From NCBI GenBank assembly GCA_913041535.1, contig CAJWJK010000010.1, positions 1 through 57,895 of the forward strand: 57,895 nucleotides of DNA, written 5' to 3'. Positions 27,413-36,953 of this stretch are shown here, one piece after another. The translations under genes and the position numbers were made by a program. The notes under the pieces were generated by a model, which made no database searches, was not told where the DNA came from, and worked only from the letters and a program-made list of their open reading frames with translations. Source of the stretch: an uncultured Alphaproteobacteria bacterium (lineage in GTDB: Bacteria > Pseudomonadota > Alphaproteobacteria > VGEJ01). Within the stretch, counting starts at the first letter, position 1; every line of letters begins with the position of its first letter.

Positions 27413-28519
27413 ATGAAGCTGTTTTCGCAGATAAGTATAGTTGCTGTTCTGGCGGGAGCTGTTGCTGGAGCATACGCATATAGGGAACAATTATTTCTGG
27501 GTGGAGGTAGTAAGAAGTACGAAGTTCACTCTTCAGTGGTTTCAGATCAGGTTATTCCTGTTGAGGTAACTCCGGCAGTCAAGGAAGCGGTTTCCACCAC
27601 GGTTGAGGTCGCTGGCATAGCTCGTGCATACGAGGCGGTTACGGTTACTACTTCAGTTCAAGGTATTGTAACACGGGTAGCCTTCGAAGAGGGTCAATGG
27701 GTTGAGCACGGAACTATATTGGCTGAATTGTATGCGGGTTCTACACTAGCCGAGCGTGAAGAGATTCGTGCAGAACTCAATATCTCTAAAAGTCTCTATG
27801 AACGCGCTAAAAAGCTGATAGAAAAAGGTGGAATAGCTACATCGCGTCTGGAAGAGCTGGCTGCTACGGTTGAGATTAACCAAGCACGGTTAGAGGCACG
27901 AGAGATTAAACTAGCCGAGTATTTCATAAAGGCTCCATTTTCGGGCCATCTTGGGTTGCGCCGAATTAGTGTTGGAGCATTAATTAAACCTGGCGATTCC
28001 ATTACTACTTTAGATGATACGACCCGTATTAAAGTCGATTTTCGTGTACCGGAAGTTTCACTTAGTGCTATCGAGGTTGGTCAATCTGTTGAGGTGCGTA
28101 GCGTAGCTTATCCAGAACAGGCATTTTTAGGGAGTGTGGAAACAATTGATTCAAGAATTGATCCAATAACTGGCTCAATTGAAATTCGTACTCTTTTGTC
28201 AAACGAAAATGGTTGGCTGAAACCAGGAATGTATTTGACGGCGAAGTTAATTGTATCAAGTCGAGTTGAAGCTATCCTTGTTCCCGAAGAGGCAATAATT
28301 AACAACACAGAAGGCCAACATGTTTTTGCAGCAATAGATGGAATCGCAGTACTTATTCCGGTGGATTTAGGTGTTCATGTTGGCGGTAGGGTTGAAATTA
28401 CCGGGGGTATAGTAGCTGGGGTGCCAGTAATTACGGGTGGAATTCAGAAGATTCGTGAGGGCTCACAAGTACATATCATTTCTGCATCGGAAGATACATC
28501 GAAAGGTGAAGGAGCGTGA
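27413..28519 (+). CDS. RND efflux periplasmic adaptor (membrane fusion protein)
   Basis: The 368-residue product has an N-terminal membrane anchor or signal (LFSQISIVAVLAGAVAGAYAY), then the lipoyl-half pattern TVTTSVQGIVTRVAFEEGQWVEHGTILAEL, a helical hairpin (AELNISKSLYERAKKLIEKGG), the second lipoyl half FIKAPFSGHLGLRRISVGALI, and beta-barrel and membrane-proximal domains. It links the inner-membrane pump to an outer-membrane channel. Its TGA overlaps the GTG of the pump gene (bases 28516-28519), showing tight coupling. No TolC-type gene is beside it. Confidence 0.94.
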   Translation: MKLFSQISIVAVLAGAVAGAYAYREQLFLGGGSKKYEVHSSVVSDQVIPVEVTPAVKEAVSTTVEVAGIARAYEAVTVTTSVQGIVTRVAFEEGQWVEHGTILAELYAGSTLAEREEIRAELNISKSLYERAKKLIEKGGIATSRLEELAATVEINQARLEAREIKLAEYFIKAPFSGHLGLRRISVGALIKPGDSITTLDDTTRIKVDFRVPEVSLSAIEVGQSVEVRSVAYPEQAFLGSVETIDSRIDPITGSIEIRTLLSNENGWLKPGMYLTAKLIVSSRVEAILVPEEAIINNTEGQHVFAAIDGIAVLIPVDLGVHVGGRVEITGGIVAGVPVITGGIQKIREGSQVHIISASEDTSKGEGA

Positions 28520-31500
28520 CGCTTACTGATCTTTCGGTGCGAAGGCCTGTTTTAGCAACGGTCATGAGTATGGTGCTTGTGATATTTGGTGCTTTTGCAT
28601 TTGACCAACTGACCGTTCGTGAATATCCCGATATTGATAAACCAGTGATTTCGATAAACACTACATATCGTGGTGCGTCTGCACGAGTTGTCGAGACACG
28701 GGTCACTCAAATTCTTGAAGATTCAATTTCTGGTATTGCCGGAATTGATACCATCAACTCGACGAGTCGCGAAGAATCTTCTTCCATAAGTATTGAGTTT
28801 AGTAACACTCGAGACATCGATAGTGCGGCTAATGATGTTCGCGACCGTGTCTCCCGAGCAATTTCAAATCTTCCAGATGACTCTGGAATTCCCCAGGTCG
28901 CAAAGGCCGATTCGGATGCTCGGGCCATTATCTGGGTGGTGTTAACCAGTGATCGAATGAACCAGTTAGAATTGACCGACTACGCAGAGCGATATCTCAT
29001 TGATTCGTTTTCGACCGTTTCTGGCGTGGCAAGCGTTAGAGTTGGCGCGGGGCGGCGATATGCGATGCGTATATGGCTTGATGTATCTGCAATGGCTGCT
29101 CGTGGGATAACTGCGCAGGACGTAGAAAGTGCTTTGAGCAATCAACATGTGGAAATCCCTTCGGGCCGTATTGAGTCGATTAATCGTGAGATTTCAGTCC
29201 GAACTGACTCAGCGCTCAGAACGCCAGAAGAATTTCGGAATGTTGTGATTAAGAGAGGAAGCCGTGGTTATCTAGTTCGTCTTGGTGAAATTGCAGATGT
29301 TGCGCTGGGACCACAGGATGTTCGCAGTGAACTTCGGGCTAATGGGGAAAGTGCGATCGGTCTGGGAATAGTCAAGCAATCAAAAGCCAATACACTCGAT
29401 GTGGCGGATGGGGTGGCAAATCAAGTGTCGCGCCTGAAGCCCACACTGCCTCAATCGATGAATCTAGATGTTTCGTACGATCAGTCAATTTTTGTGCGTC
29501 AGTCTATTAAGGAGGTGTTTATTGCTCTTAGTATTGCTTTAGTTCTAGTGGTTGGAGTGATCTTCATCTTCCTGAGGTCACTTTCTGCTACGTTAATACC
29601 AGCGATAGTTATCCCGGTTTCCGTAGTAGCTTCGTTTATTGTTCTCGCGGCTTTGGGCTATTCAATTAACGTTTTGACACTCTTAGCGTACGTGCTCGCG
29701 ATTGGTCTCGTGGTGGATGATGCTATCGTGGTGCTGGAGAATATTCATCGTCGTATAGAGAATGGAGAACCTCCTTTGCTTGCTGCTGTGCGAGGTGGTC
29801 GGCAAATAACCTTTGCTGTGGTTGCAACCACGGCTGTATTGGTTGCGGTTTTTGTACCTATCTCCTTTATGGAAGGGAATACTGGTCGCTTGTTCCGTGA
29901 ATTCGGTGTTGCGGTGGCAGTGGCCGTGATTATGTCATCCGCTGTGGCTCTTTCGCTGGTGCCAATGTTAAGTGCCCGATTATTGCCTGCCAAAGGTCAA
30001 TCCGTCGGATTATATCGTCTGACCGAGCCGGGTTTTGCTGTTATGCATCGGATTTACCGATGGATATTGATGCGATGTTTAAATGTGCCACTGGTTATAC
30101 TGGCTGTGGGGCTTGGAATTTCAGGAATCGCTTACGAGTTAATGCGTGAATTGCCTCGAGAATTTGTGCCGGTGGAAGATCGTGGAATGATCTTTATTCC
30201 TGTCTCAGCTCCTGAAGGTGCAAGCCTAGAATATACTCGCAGATACGTTCTTGACATAGAAAAGGCATTGTTGCCCCTGCGCGACCGTGGTGATGCAGAA
30301 AGGATATTTACGATCTTGGCTCCGTCGTTTGGCAGACCAGGTCAAGTTAACTCGGCATTTTCGGCAGTTAGGTTAACGGATTGGTCAGACAGAAAATTAA
30401 GCCAGCAGCAGATTGTCGCAGAGATCGCTCCAAAACTTGCTGCAGTGCCTGGTGTTCGTGCATTTCCGATTAATCCAGCGAGTCTTGGTCAGCGTTCGTT
30501 TTCTGCTCCTATCCAGATGGTGCTGGGCGGACCAACTTACGAGAAACTCGCGGAATGGAGCAATCGAATCGTGGAACGCATACGGGCTGATAATCCAAAC
30601 CTTTTAAATGTTAATGCGGATTACACGGAGACTCGTCCTGAGCTTAAGGTCACAATCTACCGTGATCGAGCAAGCGAATTAGGAATATCTATCGAGGAGG
30701 TTGGGAGAACTCTAGAAATGTTGCTGGGTGCCAGGTTTGTAACAACATTTATACACGGGGGAAAGGAATATAACGTAATCATTCAATCTCGTGCTGAAGA
30801 CCGGGAAACTCCCCAAGACCTTCATCGGATTTACGTGCGGTCACAGACATCGGGTGAGCTGATTGCGCTATCGAACTTAATCAACTTTGAAGCGGTAGCC
30901 AGTGCGAGTGAGCTTAAGAGAGTTGATCGGTTGCGGGCCATTACAATCTCCGCGTCCTTGGCGCCGGGTTATCCTATGGGGGATGCGGTGGCTTTTTTAG
31001 ATCAAGTTGCTTCGGAAGTAATGCCGCACGAGGCACGAGTTAGCTACAAGGGAGAATCCCGGGAATATAAGAGGTCATCGACATCGATTTACACTACGTT
31101 TGGGTTGGCGTTGCTGATAGTGTTTCTTGTCCTTGCAGCGCAGTTTGAAAGTTTTATCCATCCGCTAATCATTATGTTGGTAGTACCACTAGCCGTAACC
31201 GGTGCATTCGGCGCTATGATGTTAAGTGATCTTTCTATCAATATTTACACACAGATTGGTATTATTATGCTTATAGGGTTGATAGCTAAGAACTCAATCC
31301 TGATTGTTGAATTCGCCAATCAATTGCGTGACCGTGGGGAGAGCATTCACGCGGCAATTAGTGCTGCGGCTCTTGCCCGACTTCGACCAATATTGATGAC
31401 GACTATTGCAACAGCATTCGGTGCGATGCCGCTTGCGTTTTCCTCTGGGGCTGGCTCAGAAGCTCGTGTGTCGCTTGGTATTGTTATTATAGGTGGGGTT

Positions 31501-31650
31501 GGATTCGCTACTCTTCTTAGTCTATTCGTTGTTCCAGTGCTGTATTCTGTGCTAGCCAGATTTACACATCCAAGTGGCAGAATTGCGCGCCGATTGAGTG
31601 CTCTTGAACTTGAACATACCACATCTGTGGTCACGCCAGTTACTGATTAA
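28516..31650 (+). CDS. RND efflux pump, inner-membrane permease (AcrB/MexF type)
   Basis: A 1044-residue HAE1/AcrB-family pump. It begins LTDLSVRRPVLATVMSMVLVIFGAFAF, and shows two large periplasmic loops, the TM4 acidic pair in GLVVDDAIVVLENIHRR (about 400-416) used for proton relay, and the repeated-half equivalent near 930 (GLIAKNSILIVEFANQL). Length is normal for the family. It exports hydrophobic or amphiphilic compounds; the substrate is unknown. The GTG start at 28516 overlaps the adaptor stop. Confidence 0.96.
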   Translation: MTLTDLSVRRPVLATVMSMVLVIFGAFAFDQLTVREYPDIDKPVISINTTYRGASARVVETRVTQILEDSISGIAGIDTINSTSREESSSISIEFSNTRDIDSAANDVRDRVSRAISNLPDDSGIPQVAKADSDARAIIWVVLTSDRMNQLELTDYAERYLIDSFSTVSGVASVRVGAGRRYAMRIWLDVSAMAARGITAQDVESALSNQHVEIPSGRIESINREISVRTDSALRTPEEFRNVVIKRGSRGYLVRLGEIADVALGPQDVRSELRANGESAIGLGIVKQSKANTLDVADGVANQVSRLKPTLPQSMNLDVSYDQSIFVRQSIKEVFIALSIALVLVVGVIFIFLRSLSATLIPAIVIPVSVVASFIVLAALGYSINVLTLLAYVLAIGLVVDDAIVVLENIHRRIENGEPPLLAAVRGGRQITFAVVATTAVLVAVFVPISFMEGNTGRLFREFGVAVAVAVIMSSAVALSLVPMLSARLLPAKGQSVGLYRLTEPGFAVMHRIYRWILMRCLNVPLVILAVGLGISGIAYELMRELPREFVPVEDRGMIFIPVSAPEGASLEYTRRYVLDIEKALLPLRDRGDAERIFTILAPSFGRPGQVNSAFSAVRLTDWSDRKLSQQQIVAEIAPKLAAVPGVRAFPINPASLGQRSFSAPIQMVLGGPTYEKLAEWSNRIVERIRADNPNLLNVNADYTETRPELKVTIYRDRASELGISIEEVGRTLEMLLGARFVTTFIHGGKEYNVIIQSRAEDRETPQDLHRIYVRSQTSGELIALSNLINFEAVASASELKRVDRLRAITISASLAPGYPMGDAVAFLDQVASEVMPHEARVSYKGESREYKRSSTSIYTTFGLALLIVFLVLAAQFESFIHPLIIMLVVPLAVTGAFGAMMLSDLSINIYTQIGIIMLIGLIAKNSILIVEFANQLRDRGESIHAAISAAALARLRPILMTTIATAFGAMPLAFSSGAGSEARVSLGIVIIGGVGFATLLSLFVVPVLYSVLARFTHPSGRIARRLSALELEHTTSVVTPVTD

Positions 31651-31804
31651 TGTCATCGATTTTATGCTAGAACTATTTTGTTCGCCGTCAAAACAACTAA
31701 GGGGCAAAGTAGACAAACGTAGCAATACGGTTTTGAAAACTTTCAATACGCATTGTTACGCATTTCAATGATTCTATGTAACCAGTAGCTTATTTACCAA
31801 GATC

Positions 31805-33487
31805 TTATTCGGCTGCAAAATTTGAGGAATTTTTGGTTTTCTTTAGCCTTGATAAGGTGAAACCACGATAGCCGTCGGCGACGATTTCATCGCAGGTTTT
31901 ACAGTAGCGATCGAAGCCCCCAAAGTAAGGCATGTAGACGCGCTTTTTGCCTGGAATGTTTGCTCCGACATACCAAGAATCAGCGATTGGCATAAGGGTT
32001 GCTTCAGCGACCTCGCGTGCGTGTTCGACCCAATCATTTTGGGCCTGTTTCGTCGCTTCGATTCGATCAAAACCTTTAACGGAAACGTAATCCAGTAGGT
32101 CCATGATCCAGTCAGTATGATGTTCGATAGTAATTATCATGTTGGATTTCACTGATGGGCTACCGGGGCCATTTATAATAAAAAAATTGGGAAGGCCAGC
32201 GACCATAAGCCCAAGGTAAGAATCAGGCCCTTGTGACCACAGATCTTGCAGCCTTGCGCCACTCTCGGTTCTGATGTCGATGGCCAATAAAGCGCCAGTC
32301 ATGGCATCGAATCCGGTCGCGAAGATGAGGATGTCAAAGTTGTACTCAGCGCTACCCGTTTTCAGGCCCGTCGGTGTGATGTGTTCAATAGGGTCTCTTC
32401 TCACATCGACAAGGGTTACATTTTTTCGGTTATAGGTCTCGTAGTAGTCCGTATCAATGGGTAAGCGCTTAGATCCGATAGGTAAGTCTTTTGAGGGTGC
32501 CAGTAGGGCAGCAACTTCGGGGTCGTTAACGGTTTCATGAATCTTGTCGCGAACGAAGTTCGCCACGATCTCGTTAGCTTTGGCGTTAATGTTGATATCT
32601 GTATACGTTCCCAGCATGGATTGGAGCATGCCGCCTTCTTTCCAGCGTTTTTCGAAATATGCCAGCCTCTCTTCTGGTGTGTCTTCATGGAGGCACTTAG
32701 TAGGGATAGGAAATCCTGTTACTCCCGAAAAAGTATGCCGCACCTTATTGTAATATTCGGCGTGGCACGAGTTGAATTCGCGTTGCTCTTCAACTGTGAT
32801 GGGCTTGTTGCGCGCAGGTGTTGTGTACTGAGCTGTGCGCTGGAATACCGTCAAGTGTTTTGCTTGTTCCGCGAGGACTGGGATTGCTTGGATTCCTGTC
32901 GATCCTGTCCCGATAATTCCGATTCGCTTGCCACTTAATTTGACTTCTTCGTGCGGCCATGTTGCCGTTTGGTAGCAGTCGCCACCAAAACTCTCCAGTC
33001 CGGGAAGGTTTGGTTTAAAGGGTGCCGACAAGCTCCCTGTAGCCATAATACAATATGATCCCGTCGCGATATCACCTTGGTCAGTTTTAAGACTCCATAA
33101 ATTGGCGTTCTCGTCAAAAACCGCGGAAGTGACACGTGTATTGAATCTAATATCGCGGCGAAGATCAAAGCGGTCAGCAACATGATTGATATAGCGTAGA
33201 AGTTCGGACTGGCTTGCAAATTTCTCGGTCCAAACCCATTCCCTTATGAGCTCATCCGAGAAGTTGTAGCTATACTGCACGCTATCCACATCTACGCGAG
33301 CGCCTGGATAGCGGTTCCAGTACCAAGTGCCGCCAACATCGCTGGCTGCTTCGAAGGCGCGTGCCGTTAGCCCCCGTTGTCTTAGAGAATAAAGAATGTA
33401 TAACCCGGCCAGCCCTGCGCCGACGACTAGAACGTCGGCGTGGTGGGTATCAGCGTTTTCGTGACCGATGTTTGAAGCTTGGAACAT
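31805..33487 (-). CDS. flavin-containing monooxygenase, Baeyer-Villiger type
   Basis: The 560-residue flavoprotein has the FAD-binding VVGAGLAGLYILYSLRQRG (about 20-38), GGTWYWNRYPGARVDVDS (about 51-68), and the NADPH-binding GIIGTGSTGIQ (about 178-188). The Baeyer-Villiger fingerprint FxGxxxHxxxWP reads FGGDCYQTATWP, with Gln in place of the conserved His. It resembles cyclohexanone/phenylacetone monooxygenases that insert oxygen beside a ketone. The ATG at 33487 has GAGAAG upstream. It converges with the RND pump gene and is divergent from the Sel1 gene. Confidence 0.9.
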   Translation of the reverse strand: MFQASNIGHENADTHHADVLVVGAGLAGLYILYSLRQRGLTARAFEAASDVGGTWYWNRYPGARVDVDSVQYSYNFSDELIREWVWTEKFASQSELLRYINHVADRFDLRRDIRFNTRVTSAVFDENANLWSLKTDQGDIATGSYCIMATGSLSAPFKPNLPGLESFGGDCYQTATWPHEEVKLSGKRIGIIGTGSTGIQAIPVLAEQAKHLTVFQRTAQYTTPARNKPITVEEQREFNSCHAEYYNKVRHTFSGVTGFPIPTKCLHEDTPEERLAYFEKRWKEGGMLQSMLGTYTDININAKANEIVANFVRDKIHETVNDPEVAALLAPSKDLPIGSKRLPIDTDYYETYNRKNVTLVDVRRDPIEHITPTGLKTGSAEYNFDILIFATGFDAMTGALLAIDIRTESGARLQDLWSQGPDSYLGLMVAGLPNFFIINGPGSPSVKSNMIITIEHHTDWIMDLLDYVSVKGFDRIEATKQAQNDWVEHAREVAEATLMPIADSWYVGANIPGKKRVYMPYFGGFDRYCKTCDEIVADGYRGFTLSRLKKTKNSSNFAAE

Positions 33488-33758
33488 GTTATCTTCTCAA
33501 ATGAGGCGGGAATACCGTAATTATGGCGCATTGAAGTGTGTAAGCAATGGGTACACACCCAAAACTGTTTCAAGATGATTGAGGCGAGTGCACCACTACA
33601 ATTCTTTTTTCAGCATCTGTTACACCAACAATGGAGCGTATAAAGAAAAGCCCGTATGGATTTCTATAAGAGTTTTTATGTGTTGTTTATTGCTCAGCAT
33701 GTGGTTAGCCATTTAGCTAACCGTTCCCACGATTATGAATCAGAGCTAACATACACGT

Positions 33759-34244
33759 ATGCGTACGTTGATTGCTGTTGTCACGGGTCTGATGCTGTTA
33801 GGAGCATCTGCGACCGCTGAGGATTATTGGGATGCACGCGCCGCCTATATCGAGGGTAATTACCCAAAAGCCTTTCGTCTTTATAGGCAGCTTGCTGAGG
33901 AGGGCGATGTTATGGCGCAGAATAGCCTTGGTTGGATGTACGCAAACGGGGAGGGAGTTGTTGAAGATGATGCCGAAGCGGTTTACTGGTATCGTAAGGC
34001 TGCAGAACAGGGATTTGCAGCAGCTTTTCAGGCTCTCGGAGTGATGTACTCCCGTGGAGAAGGTGTGCCCCAAAACGATGTGCAGGCTTACGCATGGTCC
34101 AACGTTGCTGCCATACAGGGCTCTACAATTGCCGTGCATGACAGAGCTCTAATTGAAAAAAGAATGACCAGCTACCAAATTACGGAAGGCCAGAGATTAT
34201 CGTTTGAGATTTGGGAAAAGTATGTAAGTTCCAATAAAAAATAA
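33759..34244 (+). CDS. exported Sel1-repeat protein
   Basis: A 161-residue protein with a Sec signal peptide (MRTLIAVVTGLMLLGASATA, cleavage before ED) and two to three Sel1-like helical repeats: ARAAYIEGNYPKAFRLYRQLAEEGD, then AQNSLGWMYANGEGVVEDDAEAVYWYRKAAEQG and AFQALGVMYSRGEGVPQNDVQAYAW. Such proteins act as scaffolds for protein contacts in the periplasm. Its partner is unknown. It is a single-gene unit, convergent with the EamA transporter (33 bp gap). Confidence 0.9.
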   Translation: MRTLIAVVTGLMLLGASATAEDYWDARAAYIEGNYPKAFRLYRQLAEEGDVMAQNSLGWMYANGEGVVEDDAEAVYWYRKAAEQGFAAAFQALGVMYSRGEGVPQNDVQAYAWSNVAAIQGSTIAVHDRALIEKRMTSYQITEGQRLSFEIWEKYVSSNKK

Positions 34245-34277
34245 CGGAAGCTGTTGGCTGATGATAGTTCGCCAACC

Positions 34278-35162
34278 CTACGATGGGTGCTTTTGAGACA
34301 CGCCAACTAATGTCAAGATCACTAATGTACCCAATATCAGGAAGCCACCAAGAAATGTTTCTGTGGTTGGTAATTCAGTAAATACAAGCCATACCCACAG
34401 TGGTCCAAGCAAAGCCTCAAGCAGCGAGACCAGTGCAATGTCGGGGGCAGGGAGATAACGCGGTGCTATAAAAAGCAACGAGTATGCTATGGGGAGAACC
34501 ACAAGGCCAAGTAATAACAGATAAGCAAAAGAACCTAAGTCGATTGAAAATGGATTGGCTAGGGGAGTCACGCTGATACTGATCAATACCCCCATAAGCA
34601 ATATTGTGGGTAGAATATTAATATTTTTGGCTCGCCTAAGAACGACAAATGTTGCTGCAAATGTGAAAGCAGTACCCAAAGCGCATACGTCGCCAAGAAA
34701 CCTTCCCGTTGTCAATCCACCACTAAAAATCACCACCATTCCCACGGCAACTATAACAACGCCATACCATGTGCGTGGTGCGATATATTCGTGTAGGAAT
34801 ACTCGACTCATTACGCCAGCAAAAACGGGAGCTGCACTCAAAATAACAAGCGTATTCGATACCGCTGTTAATCGTATGGAGTGAACAAATAGAATCGAAC
34901 TTCCTGCCATAAGTATGGCTACACATATACCATGCACTCCCACTCCACTTACTAATTGATGCGCATTCAAACGACGGGTCAAGAATAGAACTACTGCAAA
35001 AGCCAATGATGATAAGAAACCGCGCCAAAACAGGAGGGTCCACGAATCTACGGAGATAAGTCGGATAAGAAGTGAGTCCGGACTGAGTATGATTACGCCT
35101 AAAACCGCCAGGTACATACCTGTGGAATAGTCGTTTTTGCATAATTTATGCAGTTGATTCAT
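34278..35162 (-). CDS. DMT superfamily (EamA) transporter
   Basis: A 294-residue inner-membrane protein with about ten hydrophobic helices in two EamA halves. LLFWRGFLSSLAFAVVLFL (about 43-61) in the first half and SLLEALLGPLWVWLVFTELPT near the C-terminus are typical for this exporter family. Substrate unknown. The ATG at 35162 lacks a clear ribosome site. It converges with the Sel1 gene and has a long empty region upstream. Confidence 0.88.
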   Translation of the reverse strand: MNQLHKLCKNDYSTGMYLAVLGVIILSPDSLLIRLISVDSWTLLFWRGFLSSLAFAVVLFLTRRLNAHQLVSGVGVHGICVAILMAGSSILFVHSIRLTAVSNTLVILSAAPVFAGVMSRVFLHEYIAPRTWYGVVIVAVGMVVIFSGGLTTGRFLGDVCALGTAFTFAATFVVLRRAKNINILPTILLMGVLISISVTPLANPFSIDLGSFAYLLLLGLVVLPIAYSLLFIAPRYLPAPDIALVSLLEALLGPLWVWLVFTELPTTETFLGGFLILGTLVILTLVGVSQKHPS

Positions 35163-35712
35163 AACTATTTGTTTCTATTACATATTTAATCCGCCATCAA
35201 ACTCGACAGTGGAAATTCGCAGTTCTACTCCACCATAAGTTGTATTTTCGAAACTTTTTATCGGTGGGGGTAGTTGGCAGCCAATAATATTAGATTAAGA
35301 ATATAATTCTGCACGCTCGGTGGTCATGCATGACAGGGAATAGTGTTCTTTTTTGGAAAATGGGAAGCTTCTTTAACAGTATGGACCTGGTGCACCCTCT
35401 TGAAGGCATAATGACCATGCATTAAACGGAGAAGGTAATACATTTGCAATAATGAGAACAAATTTAGAGCATTGATTGTGAGAGGAAACCGTGAGCAATG
35501 TTTAATATTAAAGGAAATAATGGCGGCCCATACGAAAAGTGATATTTTCACCCATCATATATAGGGTTTGGAACGAGTACATAATTTAGTGCCTCGAAAT
35601 GGTCGATCAATCTGGGACAATCAAAAGAGATTAACGTTACATCCCTTGGATCCAAACAATAGACCAATCGACGCATGCTTTCATCGATTGGTCTATTTGC
35701 GCAATCAAACGG
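35163..35712. other. 550-bp region without a recognised gene
   Basis: AT-rich DNA between two minus-strand genes. Short open frames in it have no protein-like composition. Its right end holds a 14-bp perfect inverted repeat; otherwise it probably carries the EamA transporter's promoter. Confidence 0.5.
35658..35697 (-). terminator. 14-bp perfect inverted repeat downstream of the cupin gene
   Basis: AATAGACCAATCGA (35658-35671) and its exact reverse complement (35684-35697) enclose a 12-base loop. It begins 16 bases after the cupin stop codon on the minus strand. On that strand a weak GTTTGG follows, so it may be a terminator or a 3'-end stabiliser. Confidence 0.55.
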
Positions 35713-36084
35713 TTAGGCTGTTGTTTTCCATGGCCCAAAGTCTTTTCCAGTTTCTGAAAACTCGTAGCCAATGAACGTTTCGTCACCAATAACCCAACCA
35801 TCATGGCCAGGTGCAAAGTAGTAGGCGTCGCCCGCGGATGCCACAATTTCTGAACCATCATCGTGGACGCATTTCATTTGTCCCTGGACAATCACACCCA
35901 CATGCCCTGCTTGGCAACTTTCACCACCAACTGCCGGTTTCACACATTCAGACCATTTCCACCCTGGTTCCAATACAACTTTTGTCGCATTAATGTTGCC
36001 GAGCTTTATCGTTGACGCATGGGTCTTTGGGGGGGCTTTTACTTCGTCTGCATCGTCAAAAGATTTTTTAAATAAGCTACTCAT
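35713..36084 (-). CDS. small cupin-domain protein
   Basis: The 123-residue protein is a single cupin barrel: KVVLEPGWKWSECVKPAVGG, then HVGVIVQGQMKCVHDDG (motif 1 region) and AGDAYYFAPGHDGWVIG (motif 2, with the P-G-H-D-x-W/D pattern). Metal ligands look incomplete in motif 1 compared with classical HxH(x)nE cupins, so an enzymatic role is uncertain; a binding or regulatory role is possible. ATG 36084 is favoured by GAGGA at about 10 bases; ATG 36093 is also in frame. Confidence 0.78.
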   Translation of the reverse strand: MSSLFKKSFDDADEVKAPPKTHASTIKLGNINATKVVLEPGWKWSECVKPAVGGESCQAGHVGVIVQGQMKCVHDDGSEIVASAGDAYYFAPGHDGWVIGDETFIGYEFSETGKDFGPWKTTA

Positions 36085-36576
36085 CTTTTCCATTCCTCAA
36101 TTTGGTTTGGGCAAGTTTGCTATAGCTTGCACTAATCACTTCAGAGTTCATATTATTTACAGATCAAACTCAATCATAATACCGCAATTTATTTGAATGG
36201 CCTATTCAGCCAGTAATGACCATGGTGGTTTATGACTAAAGCATTCGTCCGAATACAACAAGTTGTGGAATGGTGTTGCTGAGAGCCCTTGTCAAGAAAC
36301 AGAGATTTGTAGAGGGAAAACAGGGAGTAGCTCTACAAGGAGCTACTCCCTAGCACAACCGCCGTAGTCCGCCGTGTGCGCGACGGTAACAAGGGAGGTG
36401 TAGATCATACTGACACCAAAAAATGGCAGAAAAATGAATTGAGTGAGGTTTATTTTGGGCAAGCAAAGAACTGATTGAAAAATATTGAATAAAAACCTGT
36501 TAGATGCCGAGATTGCTAATTTTTCTCTCTGCTCGGATGCAAAAATATAAATTAAAAAGAATGTGGCTGCATTTCG
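36085..36576. other. 492-bp region without a recognised gene
   Basis: Nothing protein-like was found. The main structure is the 12-bp perfect hairpin at 36322-36351. The part just upstream of the cupin gene should hold its promoter. Confidence 0.5.
36322..36351 (-). terminator. 12-bp perfect hairpin, candidate terminator on the minus strand
   Basis: AGGGAGTAGCTC (36322-36333) pairs perfectly with GAGCTACTCCCT (36340-36351) around the loop TACAAG. Read on the minus strand it is followed by GTTTTCCCTC, a pyrimidine-rich tail, and lies about 225 bp after the stop of the gene at 36577-36849. Confidence 0.5.
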
Positions 36577-36849
36577 TTAACCTGGTGGATCGAGCGGAGT
36601 GATGGTATAAGGAATATGCGCTTCTACGTATGGCTCAACTAGTTTCTGAAAGTCCGGATCTGCCATCTTCTTTCCCATCGCGTTTAAATCTACGTTGAAG
36701 AGGGTTACGAGGGCGGTTTGTTCATTGGCTTTAGCCACCAATGTACGGTTTTCATCACATATTTGGGACCGACCATCTGCGTCGTCCATGAAAAGTTGAT
36801 GCCATATCTCGTAAGACGATTTAAGTTTTACAATAATGTGAATATCCAT
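36577..36849 (-). CDS. conserved-looking small protein, function unknown
   Basis: The 90-residue product starts MDIHIIVKLKSSYEIWHQLF and continues CDENRTLVAKANEQTALVTLFNVDLNAMGKKMADPDF. The alternation of strands and a helix, and the pattern valine-rich strand - helix - D-x-x-x-M-x-x-x-M-x-D-P-x-F, suggests a ferredoxin-like dimeric barrel related to ABM/EthD-type proteins, but I cannot assign a named family. ATG 36849 has GAGAGA upstream. It precedes nothing obvious on its strand except the hairpin at 36322-36351. Confidence 0.65.
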   Translation of the reverse strand: MDIHIIVKLKSSYEIWHQLFMDDADGRSQICDENRTLVAKANEQTALVTLFNVDLNAMGKKMADPDFQKLVEPYVEAHIPYTITPLDPPG

Positions 36850-36953
36850 TTTGGATCTCTCTACTTTCCTAAATTGATAGTTGGTCCAGTTGTGAAAAAA
36901 TGTGACCGAAACGTGGAGTTAAGCACGGAAAATCCTCAGTAAAAGCACATGAC

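Noticed and set aside
24394-34244. Shared start MRTLIA in the nuclease and Sel1 proteins as a duplicated signal
   Set aside because: Only the signal peptides are alike, which is expected by composition; the rest is unrelated.
35324-35551. 75-codon minus-strand frame in the gap before the cupin gene
   Set aside because: Low-complexity, no ribosome site, no domain; treated as chance.
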